Of a DNA stretch of 64,000 nucleotides, positions 21,769-33,663 are shown piece by piece; the first letter of the stretch is position 1, and each line of letters starts with the position of its first letter. Source of the stretch: Forficula auricularia (lineage: Eukaryota > Arthropoda > Insecta > Dermaptera > Forficulidae); assembly GCA_024734495.1 (NCBI GenBank), contig JALMQS010000225.1, forward strand, positions 11,437,573 through 11,501,572, given 5' to 3'. The notes beneath the pieces are model-generated. The model made no database searches. It saw only the letters and a list, made by a program, of their open reading frames with translations, and was not told the DNA's origin. Position numbers and translations under genes: made by a program.

Positions 21769-21966
21769 GTATGGGAAGGCCGGCCGGCTCATTTCGCTCT
21801 CTCTTATCAATTAAATAAGAAAAAACCACGAGCGAATCACTTTCCTTGCGCTTTCTTATGACATTTGTAAATATTGCTCTTCGGTATCGATTCTCTAGCA
21901 CGCACGCCCTTGTTTTTCGCACATATCCTAAAGGAGGTTGAAATTTTGTTTAAATTAATTATAATT

Positions 21967-22023
21967 CACAGGAGTTTTTTGACGGGTGTTAACTCCACTA
22001 TAACCCGTCAAAAAAATCCTGTG
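21967..22023. repeat. Intronic hairpin
   Basis: CACAGGA...TTTTTTGACGGGT and ACCCGTCAAAAAAATCCTGTG are reverse complements with one mismatch, around a ~15-nt loop. About 20 bp of stem. Confidence 0.8.
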
Positions 22024-22068
22024 TTTAGTATGTTTCGCTATAAACCAACACCACTTTCCCTAAATGTT

Positions 22069-22374
22069 AATAATTATAATTATTTATTGAACACAGATAA
22101 CAAATAATAAATATAAATAACTACGTCGATTCGATCGACTTATTCTGCTCAAATAGCACCCAATTCGATTTTAGGTTGATTGAACCTTGTACTAATATTG
22201 CATATTTTGTTTAAATCACACTTAATTAATTATATTTATTTATTGAACACAGATAACAAATAATAAATATAAATAACTACGTCGATTCGATCGACTTATT
22301 CTGCTCAAGTAGCACCCACTTCGATTTTAGGTTGACTGAACCTTGTACTAATATATTGCATATTTTGTTTAAAT
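22069..22374 (+). repeat. Tandem duplication, ~158-bp units
   Basis: Two adjacent units start TTATTGAACACAGATAACAA and run through ACTACGTCGATTCGATCGAC to TTTGTTTAAATCACAC. A third partial unit continues after the inserted repeat at 22386-22532. Confidence 0.88.
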
Positions 22375-22543
22375 CACACCTAATTGAAAGAGACAATAAA
22401 AGAGTATGTCTTCTGCTGGAATTATAAATTTTATTTATAACGAATATATTATAATTCCAGCAGAAGACACTCTTTTATTGTCTCCTTCAATATATAAAAA
22501 TCCTGCTACCCTCGGCACAAAAACTTTCAATTCACACCTAATT
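22375..22543. mobile_element. Hammerhead repeat family 1, core-less copy, 11-bp TSD
   Basis: The body is 22386-22532 (147 bp). The left part GAAAGAGACAATAAAAGAG and its inverse TCTTTTATTGTCTCCTTCAA form a hairpin, and the tail is the family signature CCTCGGCACAAAAACTTTCA. Perfect direct repeats CACACCTAATT lie at 22375-22385 and 22533-22543. The ribozyme core is deleted between TTATAACGA and TATAATTCC. Confidence 0.85.
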
Positions 22544-22604
22544 AATTATAATTATATATCTACGTCGTTTGGATCGGTTTATTCAAGTAGCACCCACTCC
22601 TATT

Positions 22605-23050
22605 AATGTTAACTGAACGTCATAGTTATTTTTATTATTTGTTGTTTGTATTCACAAAATAATTATAATTAATTATGAGTGATTTAAACAAAAAATTTCA
22701 ACCCTTAATAAATATAATCACATAAATACAAGCTTTAACAGCTAAAACCTACATATATCTAATAAATCCTTTCTATTTTATTAGTTTTCCTTTATTATAA
22801 TAAATGAAAAGCTAAAGCTATATAAATGACTCCGATAAGGTTAACTGAACGTCATAGTTATTTTTATTATTTGTTGTATATTTTCAAAAAATAATTATAA
22901 TTAATTATGAGTGATTTAAATAAAATTTCAACCCTTAATAAATATAAACATAAAAATATTTAACAGCTACAAACCTACATATCTAATAAATCCTATCTAT
23001 TTTATTAGTTTTTCATTTATTATAATAAATGAAGAGCTAAAGCTACAAAC
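22605..23050 (+). repeat. Tandem duplication, ~220-230-bp units
   Basis: Two units begin GTTAACTGAACGTCATAGTT and share TTATGAGTGATTTAAA, TTTCAACCCTTAATAAATAT and ATAATAAATGAARAGCTAAA in order. Confidence 0.88.
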
Positions 23051-25700
23051 GACCAAGGTCCATTTCAAGTTTTTTTAAAAATTTATTTTCATAATTTAAA
23101 TTATCAAAAAATAATTTTATATTGTATTTTTCGTTCCATCAACGTATTTTGAATTTTACCAAAAATATATTTTTTAATTATTGCCTTCCGCAAACCTACA
23201 ATATATTAAAGTTGAAACTTATAATTTATACTTCTGAAAATTTTTCCAAAAATGACAATGATCGTTTTTATTCCCAGCCCATCAAATATAAAAAAAAACC
23301 TGAAAAAAATAAATTTTATTTGAAATTAGGTCAATCATTACTCCGGCTGGTTTCTTATATACCTCGATGTTTTTGATATTCAAGCAACAACTAAACATGT
23401 CAACTCGATACTAATACCACATCCCCCTTTTCACTTAAGATGAACTAGCTTGTGAAATCGAATTTCACACTTAACAAGCACACACATACACACACACCTT
23501 CTCCCGGAGAGATCTAATTCTGGATAAAACATTTTTCGCATCTCTAACATTTATTCATTTCCATTAGAAATTAAAAACAAGAGGCAAGAGAGGATAGAAA
23601 GGATCTGTTAGTAACAACCATTTCATAATAAAAAGATTGACCGGTTTGTTGTTGTGAGTCATTCAATCGGTATGTACAGGTCACCGATATAAAAAATACG
23701 AGAATTAATTCGCACATTTTTTTACAATTTTCAATATTAACGACCAAAATGATTAAAATTAACAGTACTATTTTTAAAAACTGTTCTATTATTGTAATAT
23801 AGATTTTCTGACAATACCTTCTATGTAATTTATTCCACCAATTGATCTTAATATTATACTAGTAAAACCACAAAAAAAAAGGATATTTTTATATGATGTA
23901 ATGCATGCCCATCTTTTTTTAAAACATTAATACGAATTTACAGATATTCAAATGTCACGTTAATGAAAAGGAAACTAAAATTAATTAATTAATTGCGACT
24001 TTTCGTCTCATTTATTTATAACTATTTTACTCTCATATATTCATTTTATTTCACCTTGTATTATTATTTATTTATTTTGAAAAATTCAGATAGTAAATCG
24101 ATTGAAAATTGATTATTTAAAATGATTTATTTTATTTTCACTTCTATATACACAGACGAAAGAAATTCAATCGAATTCCAAAGGATTGTTTTTTATTATT
24201 TTTCAAACAAATATTTTTTGATCCAATAATCCTGGTATAATTAATTTTTTGAGCTTGAAAAAGAGAAATGAAAGTTCGCAAATAAATTAATTTTCTTTTA
24301 TCAATCCTAAGTCCAAATTCTTGTAATTCCACATTTATTATTAGATATTATTTTAGAATTAATATAATTCAAGTAAAAAATATAGGGATATTTAAATAAA
24401 AATAAAAATTCATTATTTCAATGAAATAAGCATAAATAATATATTTTGGGAGAGATCTTACTCATAACCTTTTTCAAACCTTCTGAGAGTTTTCAATATG
24501 AATGATATAAATACGTTTAAGCATTAATAATATATATTCAATATTCATTTTCGTTAAAAAAACTTTAATCAATTCTCACCTTTTATCCATGCAAATTATT
24601 TATATATTGACTGAAAATGCAGGTGAAACCTATAAAATTATAATCTAAAAATAAATATGTCAAAATCAATCGTACTACGCACCCTGTTTAAATTAATGAA
24701 TAACTTATGCTTCATTAACACTCACATACATTATTTATAAATTTGATCTCTAATATTGTTATATTTAAACAGATAATTAATAAAAATGAGTGGATTGACA
24801 TTTTGATTATTGCACAATTTTAGAAAAGAAGATTTTTTAGAGAAATCAAACAATAATATTTATTATTATTTGCTCAATGTTTCATTTACCTTCTGAATTA
24901 GAGGAAAAAGTAAAAAAAAAAAAAAAAAAATAACACTAAATTGGTATGCTCGATAGAGTTGCCCTAGTTTTAAGTTTAAAAATAAAAACTATTAGAAATT
25001 AATTTTTTATAATCTTGAGAAAATAATGACATTTTCTGCATTTTTGAACCAGAAGTTCTAGAAAGTAGGATCAATTCTCCGCATTAGAAATTACAAACAT
25101 TTTGGCATCAGAACGAACTTTCTTTACTTTCTTGAGTTTTCGTATCAGAATTTAGACATACACACACACAGAAAAAATCATGGTTGAAAATTATTTTTCT
25201 TCAGGTTTCAGAAATTTTTAAACACAATGAGCAAAATGAGTGAATTCAATACTGATATGCGACTTTAGAGAAAGTATTGATTTCAAATTCATCTTTCCAA
25301 ATTAATTCATCTAGCTATTAGAGAATTTACTTAAAATATGCATTAGTTACAATACAATTTTTCACTATATTTTCTTACTAAACGAACTCTATTGAAACAA
25401 GAAGTGTCTGTGATGTTTAGTTTTAGCACCTTTCACTCACACCTAGCCTAAAGTCAATAATCTACAGGCTACTGCGTCTTTTATTGAATAATCTTAGAAC
25501 TTGATTATATATTCATCTTTCATTATATTAAACAATATTATCAAATATAAAAATACCCTAATTTATTTTAATAGATATATTGCTCTCTTTTATCCAATTT
25601 TCTCTTGATAAATAAAATTAATAAAAATTCATATACTCAAATATTAATATTTATTTTGCGTCACTCCTAATTTACACCACCTTAATTTCAATCGGATTAA
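23051..25700. other. AT-rich intron-like DNA, no exon seen
   Basis: Contains a short CA-rich microsatellite near 23485, a poly-A run near 24917, and at 25102-25250 a diverged repeat shared with 49360-49495. The ORFs at 23122-23376 and 24144-24332 show no family features. Confidence 0.55.
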
Positions 25701-25779
25701 AATTTATACACGACTAATAACACTTATGACACTTGATAAGTACACCAATTTAAAAAAATCATTAGAGCCGTTTTTGAGA

Positions 25780-26260
25780 AAATCACAAAAAACAAAAAAA
25801 TCTTTCATGTAAATGTCAACTTCCGCTGTTCTGATTTGAAGCAAAATCTTGCTGCACCCCTTCTAGCCTATATCGAGCTTCAGTTTCAAATTTCGTAGCT
25901 CTGAGACTTATGGTTGCGAAACGCAGGTGGGATACATACATATACGTACGTAAACATCAATTTCCGTTTCTTCGATTTTAGCCAAAATCTTGTAATACTT
26001 CTTGTACCCTCTATATAGCTTAAGTTCCAAATCCCAAAGCTCTGCGACTTGACGTAGAGATATGAACGATTAAAACATTTATTTTTCGACACTTTTAATT
26101 TACACCCTCTTCCTTTATTTTTTCAATCGGATAAAAATTTATACACGTCTAACAACTTATGACACTTGATAAGTAGACCAATTAAAAAAAAATCATTAGA
26201 GCCATTTTTGAGAAAATCACAAAAAACTAAAAATCTATCATGTAAATGTCAACTTCTGGT
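25780..26260. repeat. Dispersed repeat shared with 54200-54640
   Basis: Both copies contain CATGTAAATGTC, GAGACTTATGGTTGCGAAAC and an AGAGCCRTTTTTGAGAAAAT segment in the same order. The unit is itself internally repetitive. No coding potential; class unknown. Confidence 0.75.
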
Positions 26261-27907
26261 GAACCAATTTCAACCAAAATGGAGTGAAATCATTTCCAAC
26301 CATGATTTTTTATATGTGCTTCTAGATTAAGATACCAACTTTAACTAAAAATAAACGGAAAGCTGTAGAAAGACCATTCTGGTACCAAAATGTTTGAATT
26401 AAAAAAAAAATGCGAACTGATTAGTTTTTAGGATTTCTTGATTATTACGTTTCAAAAAGGCAGAATATAAGAAAAAAATCAGATGACTTTAGCTAATAAG
26501 CTGAAATTTGGCACCCATTTGTATTAATAAACTCCATAGATCTCTATTCCAAGTTCACCTTTTTATCTCAAACATTTCAAATATTGCCAAATCTCCTAAA
26601 TTTGCGGAAACCTATAAGAATTTTTGACAAAGTTTTCAATTTCTCTTCCAATTTTTAAATTCAATTAAAAATATAAATATTAAGGTATTAAGTATACTTT
26701 CATGACATTTTATTCTGGATGTATATAAAAAGGGTAAATTAAAGTACGATTGAAAATATAGAAAATTAGTAATTAGAATTGTTCAAACTAATAATTTCAG
26801 AGAAACTGAATTCAAATGGAACCTGAAGGCTTATGAAACATAAAATTCTGAATTAATTAATATGATGTTATAAACATTTTATCAATTTTTATTCACGAAG
26901 AGAAATAGTATAATTGGAATTATTGTGAATAAATGTAGAAAAATGAAGCTAAAAATATTAGTTAAAAATAAGGTAAATCCTCCACTTTATCTTTTTCAAA
27001 CTTCATCTTGAATTATATATTTTTTTGTCTCGATTTCAATCGAGCTGCATCTATCCCACTTGAAATTATTAGGGAGGCCTAAAGGGGAGTTGTAGCCCTT
27101 TATCATTGATCAAACCAATCCTCTTAAGTAGGGAATTTTCAGAACAAAGTCGCAAAATAATAATAATAATAATAATAATATATGATTAATCGGTATTCTT
27201 AGATTTGAAAAAAAAAACTGAGTAGAGGAAATATGGGTATTTATTTAATTTTAAATATTATTTTCAATAGAATTATAATTTTTCATAAGAATATAGACTA
27301 AAAGATTTATTTTTATCGTTTAAGTAAAGCTAATACGAATTTACATTAATTACATACCCATTGCATAATATCTCTATGATTTCATTAATCCACTATTTTA
27401 ATTTATGAATCAAATCGAATTTTATTCAAATGTTTTATCTATCACTCATTTCTTATCGAACGTTAGTTTTTAATTACAAATATATTGCATAATATTTTTT
27501 ATGCAATAATTTATTAATATTCTTTATTCATTTTAATTAAAATTAGCAGTTTTTCAAAATATTTTCCTACAAATTGTTCATGAATCTATATAATTGGATC
27601 GAATCTTTTCCTGGGCTGACATTCCTAAGCATTTTTTCTGCCTGTCTGGTTCCCTAACTTTCTGGATTTCTATATCCACCATAAAGAAATGAAGGTCGAA
27701 GAAAGTTTGATTTGGCGTAAAAATGTTTATTGTATTTTCCAAACAAAGAAACGATTCTATTTAGGTCTTTCTATATTCAAAACTTCTAGCTGAAAAATTC
27801 AGGAAATTAGAAGGATATAAAATTGTTATTTACGGACCTTCCGAATGATTGAAGCTAATAAGCTCAAATTTGGCAAATGTGTTTGTGTTAATAAACTATA
27901 CATTTCT
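26261..27907. other. AT-rich DNA, no gene seen
   Basis: Contains an (AAT)n microsatellite at about 27158-27182 and diverged fragments of a repeat also seen near 27640-27900 and 53440. No exon recognised. Confidence 0.55.
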
Positions 27908-28023
27908 GTGCCATCGCTATGACATTGATTCTTTCTAAGATCATTAACGAGGAAGCTCTTCGGTACTTGGAATCAAATAAATTAATCCACGATAGACAAT
28001 TAGGCAATATCGGTCCAATGGGG

Positions 28024-28333
28024 TATTCTAGTAAGTTTTACTTAGGGAAAGTGGTTTAAGTTTTAGGTGAAACATGATATTAATTAATAAAGTAAAGGGA
28101 GATCATTAATGAATGAATAAAACACAAAGAGGTTTATAACTCAATATTTCGGATTATTACTCTATCATCAGAGTTTACAGATTAAAACAGTTTTTGTTGC
28201 TGTTTTTAATCTGTAAATTCCTGATGATGGACTAATAATCCGAAATATATTGAGTTTGTATAAACCTCTTTGAGTTTTATTTCATTCACTGTGAAATTAC
28301 AGTCCCTTTACTTTATTAATTATTCTAGTAAGT
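28024..28333. mobile_element. Hammerhead foldback element, family 4, 13-bp TSD
   Basis: The body is 28037-28320 (284 bp), inserted in a LINE fragment. A perfect 13-bp duplication TATTCTAGTAAGT lies at 28024-28036 and 28321-28333. Inverted arms run from about 28081 (AATTAATAAAGTAAAGGGA) to 28322 (TCCCTTTACTTTATTAATT) and include AACACAAAGAGGTTTATA and its complement. A hammerhead-like core sits in each arm. Confidence 0.87.
28215..28257 (+). ncRNA. Hammerhead ribozyme-like motif, family 4
   Basis: AAATTC (helix I), CTGATGA at 28221-28227, extra T, GGA...TCC helix II (3 bp, weak), GAAA at 28242-28245, self-complementary ATATAT helix III, T, then GAGTTT, which pairs with AAATTC over six positions (one G-U). 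The left-arm counterpart on the minus strand (CTGATGA at 28171-28165) is more diverged. Confidence 0.58.
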
Positions 28334-28789
28334 ATATGTAACTCATATATATTGAATAAAACGCTTGAGTCTAGCGAAGGGCCTCGATACCTTTAAACAT
28401 TTCAAAGGCCTTCGATCAGGTTCTGCACAAAAATCTTCTTCCCAAATTAATTGCTTTTGGCCTTCCTTCGACCCTCTACAATTGGATTGAAAGCTTTCGA
28501 ACCATAGGAATAAGTTTGAAGTTGATGGAATATCATCCTCTTCCTTATACTAGTGCTGAATTTCCCTGGTTCTGTCATTTCTCCCACGCTCATTCATATC
28601 TAAATTAATGACCTTTTAAATTTTTCCTTCAATCCGATCCATTGCTACGCCGATGAGAGTACCCTTCATAACGGACAATCTTTGCAAATCAATCGCCCAA
28701 ACATTGTTTCCTGGATTCATTTAGATTTAACCAGAATTAAAAATTAAGGATCTCATAATTTGGTGAATTTTTCTCTAATTTGTTTATTA

Positions 28790-29590
28790 TATTGTATTGT
28801 AATCGAGGTCGCGCCAAGCATAACTTCAAAGGATTCTCAGGTAAAGCTCAAAGTAGCAAATTGTAGTATTCAATCACGTTGAATTTTAGGACCTGATTGA
28901 AAACTTACCATTACTTTAATAAAAAGAAGCGCTCGCTTAGTTTTTAGTTCATATCGGTCTACAAACTTTAGTACTTTATTCTAGTACTTTTTTCTAAATA
29001 TCTTGAAAATGGCTTAACCATTTTTGATCAAATTTAATATTCTAATATTTTGGCAAGTACCTTGAAGATCTCAAAAAACGTTATACATATAAAGTAGGAA
29101 AATTACATTTTAAAGTAGTTTACTCTACAGCAGTGATTCTCAACCACTGTGCCGCGGAACTTTAGTGTGGCCCGAGATTCTTGAAGTGTGCCGCCACTGC
29201 TAGGTAGTGGTCCCTCCCGAATTGATTTTTTTTTTACATTTCTTTATCGATTGACACTACATTTAATCCAAGTAGTTATTTGATTATTTGAACTGAAGAG
29301 GTAGTAACATTTTACAGGATGCAGAATGTCCTATGATAATTTTATAGGTACATCAATCAATAAACCAAATAAAATTCTATTAATTTATTTTATTGTTAGT
29401 ATGCCGTCAAATTTTTAAATTATTAAAAGTGTGCCGTGACGAAAAAAAAGGATGAGAATCACTGCTCTACAGTAAGCAAGTACTTTACAAAAAGACCAAA
29501 TTCTTTTTATCTGATTAATAATAAAGGAATAAATATCTTAATATTTCAAATGGCTATGGATAAAGTCTAGTAGCGATCCGTTGCAGTTTA
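28790..29590. mobile_element. Partial copy of the 32-bp-TIR element
   Basis: Co-linear with 19725-20302: TATTGTAATCG, CTTACCATT..., GAAGCGCT, TTAGTACTTTATT, and the right terminus GCGATCCGTTGCAGTTTATT at about 29572-29591. It is interrupted by a hAT MITE at 29131-29464. The corresponding site in the other copy (near 20255) is empty, which confirms that insertion. Confidence 0.8.
29123..29472. mobile_element. hAT MITE with 8-bp TSD
   Basis: The body is 29131-29464 (334 bp). TIRs CAGTGATTCTCAACCACTG and GATGAGAATCACTG; perfect 8-bp duplication CTCTACAG at 29123-29130 and 29465-29472. No ORF. Confidence 0.93.
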
Positions 29591-30257
29591 TTTATTTTTA
29601 CCTAGATAATTTATTACAAAATTTTTTAAAGGAATTCATCCCCTCAGGGCGGTTATTTTTTGTCGCCCCAATTTTCTAGAATTAATGGCAATCACTTTTT
29701 TTCCCCGAGCTAGGGTGTTTTTTTTTTGTTGTTTCTGGTCTATCGGACGGCCACAAGGGTCATTGGCTGCACCCCATTGTGCTCGAGTGCAACGCTCCAC
29801 TTGCACATTCAAGCTTTCCTCTCTCGAACAGATCATCGTATTATAACTCCTCCATCACTTTTTTCTCTTTTTGTCTTGACGTAATGGGGGCAAATGTTTT
29901 TTAGCATCAGCTAACCAAGAGTCAGATTATTTTTCATTATCTTTTTTTTTTGTTTCAAATACATCCTTCTAACATTTATTTAATATTTTCTCGAAATCTT
30001 ATGAAATAATGAAAAACAATTTGCAATTAAAGGTTTTCTTGTTGAAAGTAGCAGAATGTATGAGTTTATAAGAATAGCAAACCAAAGTTGCTTAGTGCAT
30101 ATAAATATATTACAAATATTCATCTAGTACAAAAGTAGTATGAAAAGTGAATGAACTCTGTTCGTATCCAAATAATTATTCATTTGGTAAAAAGCCAACA
30201 AATAAAATATGTATAATTATAAAAAAGATTGAAGGTGTTGAAACTATATTCTCAAAC
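29591..30257. other. Moderately GC-rich patch, function unknown
   Basis: 29640-29830 is noticeably less AT-rich than its surroundings and holds an open frame on the minus strand (29636-29836). There are no recognisable domains or convincing splice signals. It may be a regulatory element, an old repeat or an undetected exon. Confidence 0.35.
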
Positions 30258-30637
30258 ATATAAATATGTATATGTTGCAGTAAAAACCGGTTCTTACTAG
30301 TTATAACGCGTTTCAATGGACACCTTTGTGGTAACTAGAATTTACTGATCCTGGTTGAGTTTGGTCCAAAGGTCTAGAATCTTTATTGTTTAAACGAAAA
30401 TGTCAAAAATTACATCCTCATTAGAAGCAAAGTTGCAGATGATGTAATTTTTGACATTTTCGTTTAAAAATTGTTGAAAATAAACACGTAAAATGAGGTT
30501 GAAGGTAAAAAATGAAGATTCTAGACCTTTGGACCAAACTCAACCAACATCAGTAAATTCTAGATTATACAAAGGTCAAACGTGTTTTAACTAGTAAGAA
30601 CCCATTTTTATTGCAACATATACCTACATATTATATG
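30258..30637. mobile_element. Large foldback element, ~380 bp
   Basis: Left arm CATATAAATATGTATATGTT...GAGTTTGGTCCAAAGGTCTA; right arm TAGACCTTTGGACCAAACTC...AACATATACCTACATATTAT. An inner hairpin AAACGAAAATGTCAAAAATT / AATTTTTGACATTTTCGTTT surrounds a ~30-nt centre. GAAACGCG occurs in one arm, but no CTGANGA was found. Confidence 0.82.
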
Positions 30638-33220
30638 TGTGTGTGTTTATTTGCATCAAACAGATGACATTCTCTTCCATTTTATTATTATCAAAACAAT
30701 TTAGATCCAAACCCCAAGGCATGTAGGGAAATCAAACACCGATCTTCACATATCTGCGTGATGCTCAATTAAGTCAACTAGTCATGGCTTATCAACCACT
30801 CCTAGGTATCTTATGAAGATAGTTTTTCAATAATATTACATTGACGACTTGCCAAATTAACAGAGTATTGTATTTACGTAGACATTTTAAATATTTTTTG
30901 CTTATTCGTGTTTAGAAAAAGTATATTTTTTTCTATTTCGTACCCACGTTAAATTAAGAATACAAGGTCGTATAAAGTTTCTTCTGGTGCTAAAATGTTT
31001 GCATTTGTAAAATAAAGAACTGGACTTTCTAGCTTTAGAAATTTCAGTTGAAAAATGCAGAAATCGTAATATAATATCGAATCTTTATTCAAGCAACTAC
31101 GGTTATAGCTAATTTGAGATGAAAATTATATTCGTTACAGTCTATTAAACTATTATTTATCAATCAGAGTGACAAACTATTAGAAAAGTTTTGACAAATT
31201 TGGAAATATTTACTTTCATATTTTTGAAAGGTGTTCTCTTTTTGAAGAGATTAACTACTTTTAGACAGATATATGTGAATGAAAAATTACTTAATAGTCC
31301 TTGTCGAAAATTATAATTTTAGGGGCTTGGCAATCTAAAATAGCTGGTAGCTATTGGATAGAGTATAATCACATTATTACTCAACCAAGTATAAAACAAG
31401 CCTAAAATTATTTTACCTCGAAAATCTTAATAGAAAAATGCACTAAAGGTTTCCTTGATAGAATCACCTGCAGTTATTCTTCTAAATAAATTATATCGAT
31501 ACCTTTCTTAATTTTTTAAAATTTCCTGATATTCAATTGAAGACCCCTACACATTTTCGTTTTAATCATAAATGACAATTTATATGATGGTATGTTTGAT
31601 CACCCACCAACATTCTATATTCATACGAGCTCTGCGCAATTGCCTGGAGCTCGTTCCGGAAAACCATCAGTGAACAAGTGTAAAAACTTAATTGATTCTA
31701 TGCAGTTCATTTTCGTAAAAATTAATTTAAAAAATTGGGCATGTATTGATTTCCTAACCAACCGTTTTAAGCCACCTTACCAATTGTGATGATGTCATAA
31801 AGTTAGTTGACCCCAGTCTGACTGGCAATAGATTAAGTGAAAATTTCGAAAGGCCTTCAGGTGAATGGGAAATAAAATTGTCTGGTTTACTCAGCAATAA
31901 AATAAAATTCTTCTTAATCCATCTGTAAGGGATTAAAATTGGATACTTTTAAAAATAAATTCTATAAATCTAAAAGTAGTTATTTATTTTTTCTACTCTA
32001 TCAAACCTATGAAATATTGGTAAGTATAATTATGCAGAAAAAAATAAGATTTTTAGAAGTTATTGTTTGAAGGTATTCAGACCTACTAATAATATTTCAA
32101 ATTAGACTAAACGGCTATATTCAAAATTTAATAAAAAATGATTGATTCAAAGGTTTTTTCAGAAAAAACAATCTCGATATCTAATTTTAGTTTTTGCCGT
32201 TTCACAAAAAATACTATAAAGTTGGACTTACTCAATTTAAATAAAAAAATAAAGTACCTACTTGTTAAAATTAATAGAGAAATTAGAATATGTCAGGTTC
32301 CTCCAAAAGAATTGAGAATTGAACGGCTCAAGTGATTCGAATGATTATTTTTCTATATTTTGCCTTAAATGGGTCAAAAACTTTGAAGCACAAAACTTAA
32401 ATCGTGATATTTAATAAATTATAAATACGATTTAACAAATTTACCTTTTGAAAAACAAATTAGTTGGATTAAGAGTTTTTATACTTTTGAAATTTGAATA
32501 ATACATTCATATTATTAAATCTGTAGCCATCTTCATCATTAAAGTTTTCTTGGAAAAATTATCAAGAGTCTTCAGGTAGCTATATCTTAAGTTTTCTTTA
32601 ATATAGTAGCAACAATTCTTTTAAACCATGCACAAATATCAAAATCAGAAAGATTTTCCGGGTAGGAAAAAAAATCTAGACATCGTCATGTTCATGATAA
32701 ACCATGTTCTTCCCTCTATTGGAAGAGCCATTTCAGCCGTTGGTGTCAATCAACTTATCTATTTAGAACAGACATCTTAAGGTACTATAGATATCTATAG
32801 TCATATAATATATTTTTATTAAGAAGGTGGTTAGTTTTTTAATTATTTAATGACTATAACTGAAAAAATTGTCTGTAAATCAATAAAACGCTCTTTCATT
32901 AAACAAATATTTTCTTATCGAGAATTTCTTAACCTTTTGCCTTCTCACTCCTTTTAAATATTTAAAAACTTGTTTTCTACCTTCTACTGAATAAATGATA
33001 ATAATTGTTTGCTCTTGCAAATGTTAGGTTTAGAATTGCTATAAAAGATCCAATATACTATTGTACAATTTACATAACATATTTGAAAATCAATTCTAAA
33101 TTAATTTTCAAAAATAATATTTCGACCTTTTCGAATTTATTTTTTAAAGTTGAAATAACTACATTCATATATGTGTAATCTAATTAGTATATCAACTTCT
33201 TTTAATTAAATTGAAAAAAA
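30638..33220. other. AT-rich DNA, no gene seen
   Basis: No domains recognised. The ORFs at 31592-31789 and 32138-32335 have no family features. The patch 31590-31860 is slightly less AT-rich and could be a decayed element. Confidence 0.5.
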
Positions 33221-33232
33221 AATTAGTATTTT

Positions 33233-33562
33233 CGAATCGTTAGAAATTTTAAAATCATATAATAATTCCCCAAAAAATTCTTAAATCAAAAAATAGAAAT
33301 TTCCGAAAACCTTATCTTAAAAATAGCCGCGCAAATAAAAACCCCATTAACCCCACCTACAGCCAAAAAAATGAAACAAGTATAAGTGACAATTCTTAAC
33401 TAATTCACGTGAAAATTTTCGCTTTCCATTCAAACATTAATTACTGTGAATCAATTTTAATAGACTGATGAAGATGGCAAAGCCCTCGAAACTATAGTCT
33501 CGTTATAAATAAAATTTATAATTCCAGCAGAAGACACACTCTTTTATTGTCTCCTTCAATTT
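33233..33562 (+). mobile_element. Hammerhead repeat family 1, plus-strand copy
   Basis: Co-linear with the minus strand of 17478-17800: GAATCGTTAGAAATTTTAAA, ATAGCCGCGCAAATAAAAAC, ATGAAACAAGTATAA, hammerhead, then ATTCCAGCAGAAGACACACT to TCTCCTTCAA. The left terminus is ambiguous, so no duplication was assigned. Confidence 0.8.
33458..33507 (+). ncRNA. Hammerhead ribozyme-like motif, family 1
   Basis: TAATAGA and TCTCGTTA form helix I (AGA/TCT, an internal loop, TAA/TTA). CTGATGA at 33465-33471, extra A, GATGGC/GCCCTC helix II with one mismatch, GAAAC, TATA, GTC at 33497-33499. The catalytic core is intact. Confidence 0.68.
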
Positions 33563-33576
33563 TTTTAAAATTAAAA

Positions 33577-33663
33577 ACTACAACATAAACATTCGTGTTG
33601 TAGTTTGTAAACGCATCCCTCGGCCAATAAGGAAAGACACAGGTTCGAATCCCGTCGGGTGCT
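33577..33663 (+). repeat. tRNA-derived remnant with B box
   Basis: GGTTCGAATCC at 33642-33652 is a perfect Pol III B box inside a T-arm-like segment (ACAGG...CCCGT), followed by GGGTGCT like an acceptor 3' strand. The 5' half does not complete a cloverleaf; a separate hairpin AACTACAACA/TGTTGTAGTT lies at 33577-33609. It is probably a tRNA pseudogene or SINE piece, not a working tRNA. Confidence 0.5.

Larger units (their letters stand above)
27908..28775 (+). pseudogene. LINE reverse-transcriptase palm fragment, interrupted
   Basis: The left part reads AIAMTLILSKIINEEALRYL and ESNKLIHDRQLGNIGPMGYS. After an inserted foldback (28037-28320) the right part reads SKAFDQVLHKNLLPKL, FGLPSTLYNWIESF and HCYADESTLHNGQS. 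These are conserved RT blocks of a CR1/Jockey-like LINE. The catalytic YADD box is YADE at 28646-28657, so the second aspartate is lost, and there are frame changes. The end resembles LDLTRIKN...GSHNLVNF, overlapping in family with 17035-17445. Confidence 0.85.

Noticed and set aside
21584..21861. Alternative ORFs overlapping the first exon in other frames (21584-21814 plus, 21573-21764 and 21722-21922 minus)
   Set aside because: Shadows of the GC-rich exon; the plus frame from 21643 read past 21768 continues into the AT-rich intron.
29636..29836. Minus-strand ORF of 66 codons in a GC-richer patch
   Set aside because: No domain, no good splice or start context; left as unexplained sequence.
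33600..33663. Functional tRNA gene
   Set aside because: Only the T arm and acceptor 3' strand are convincing; no anticodon arm or matching 5' acceptor strand.
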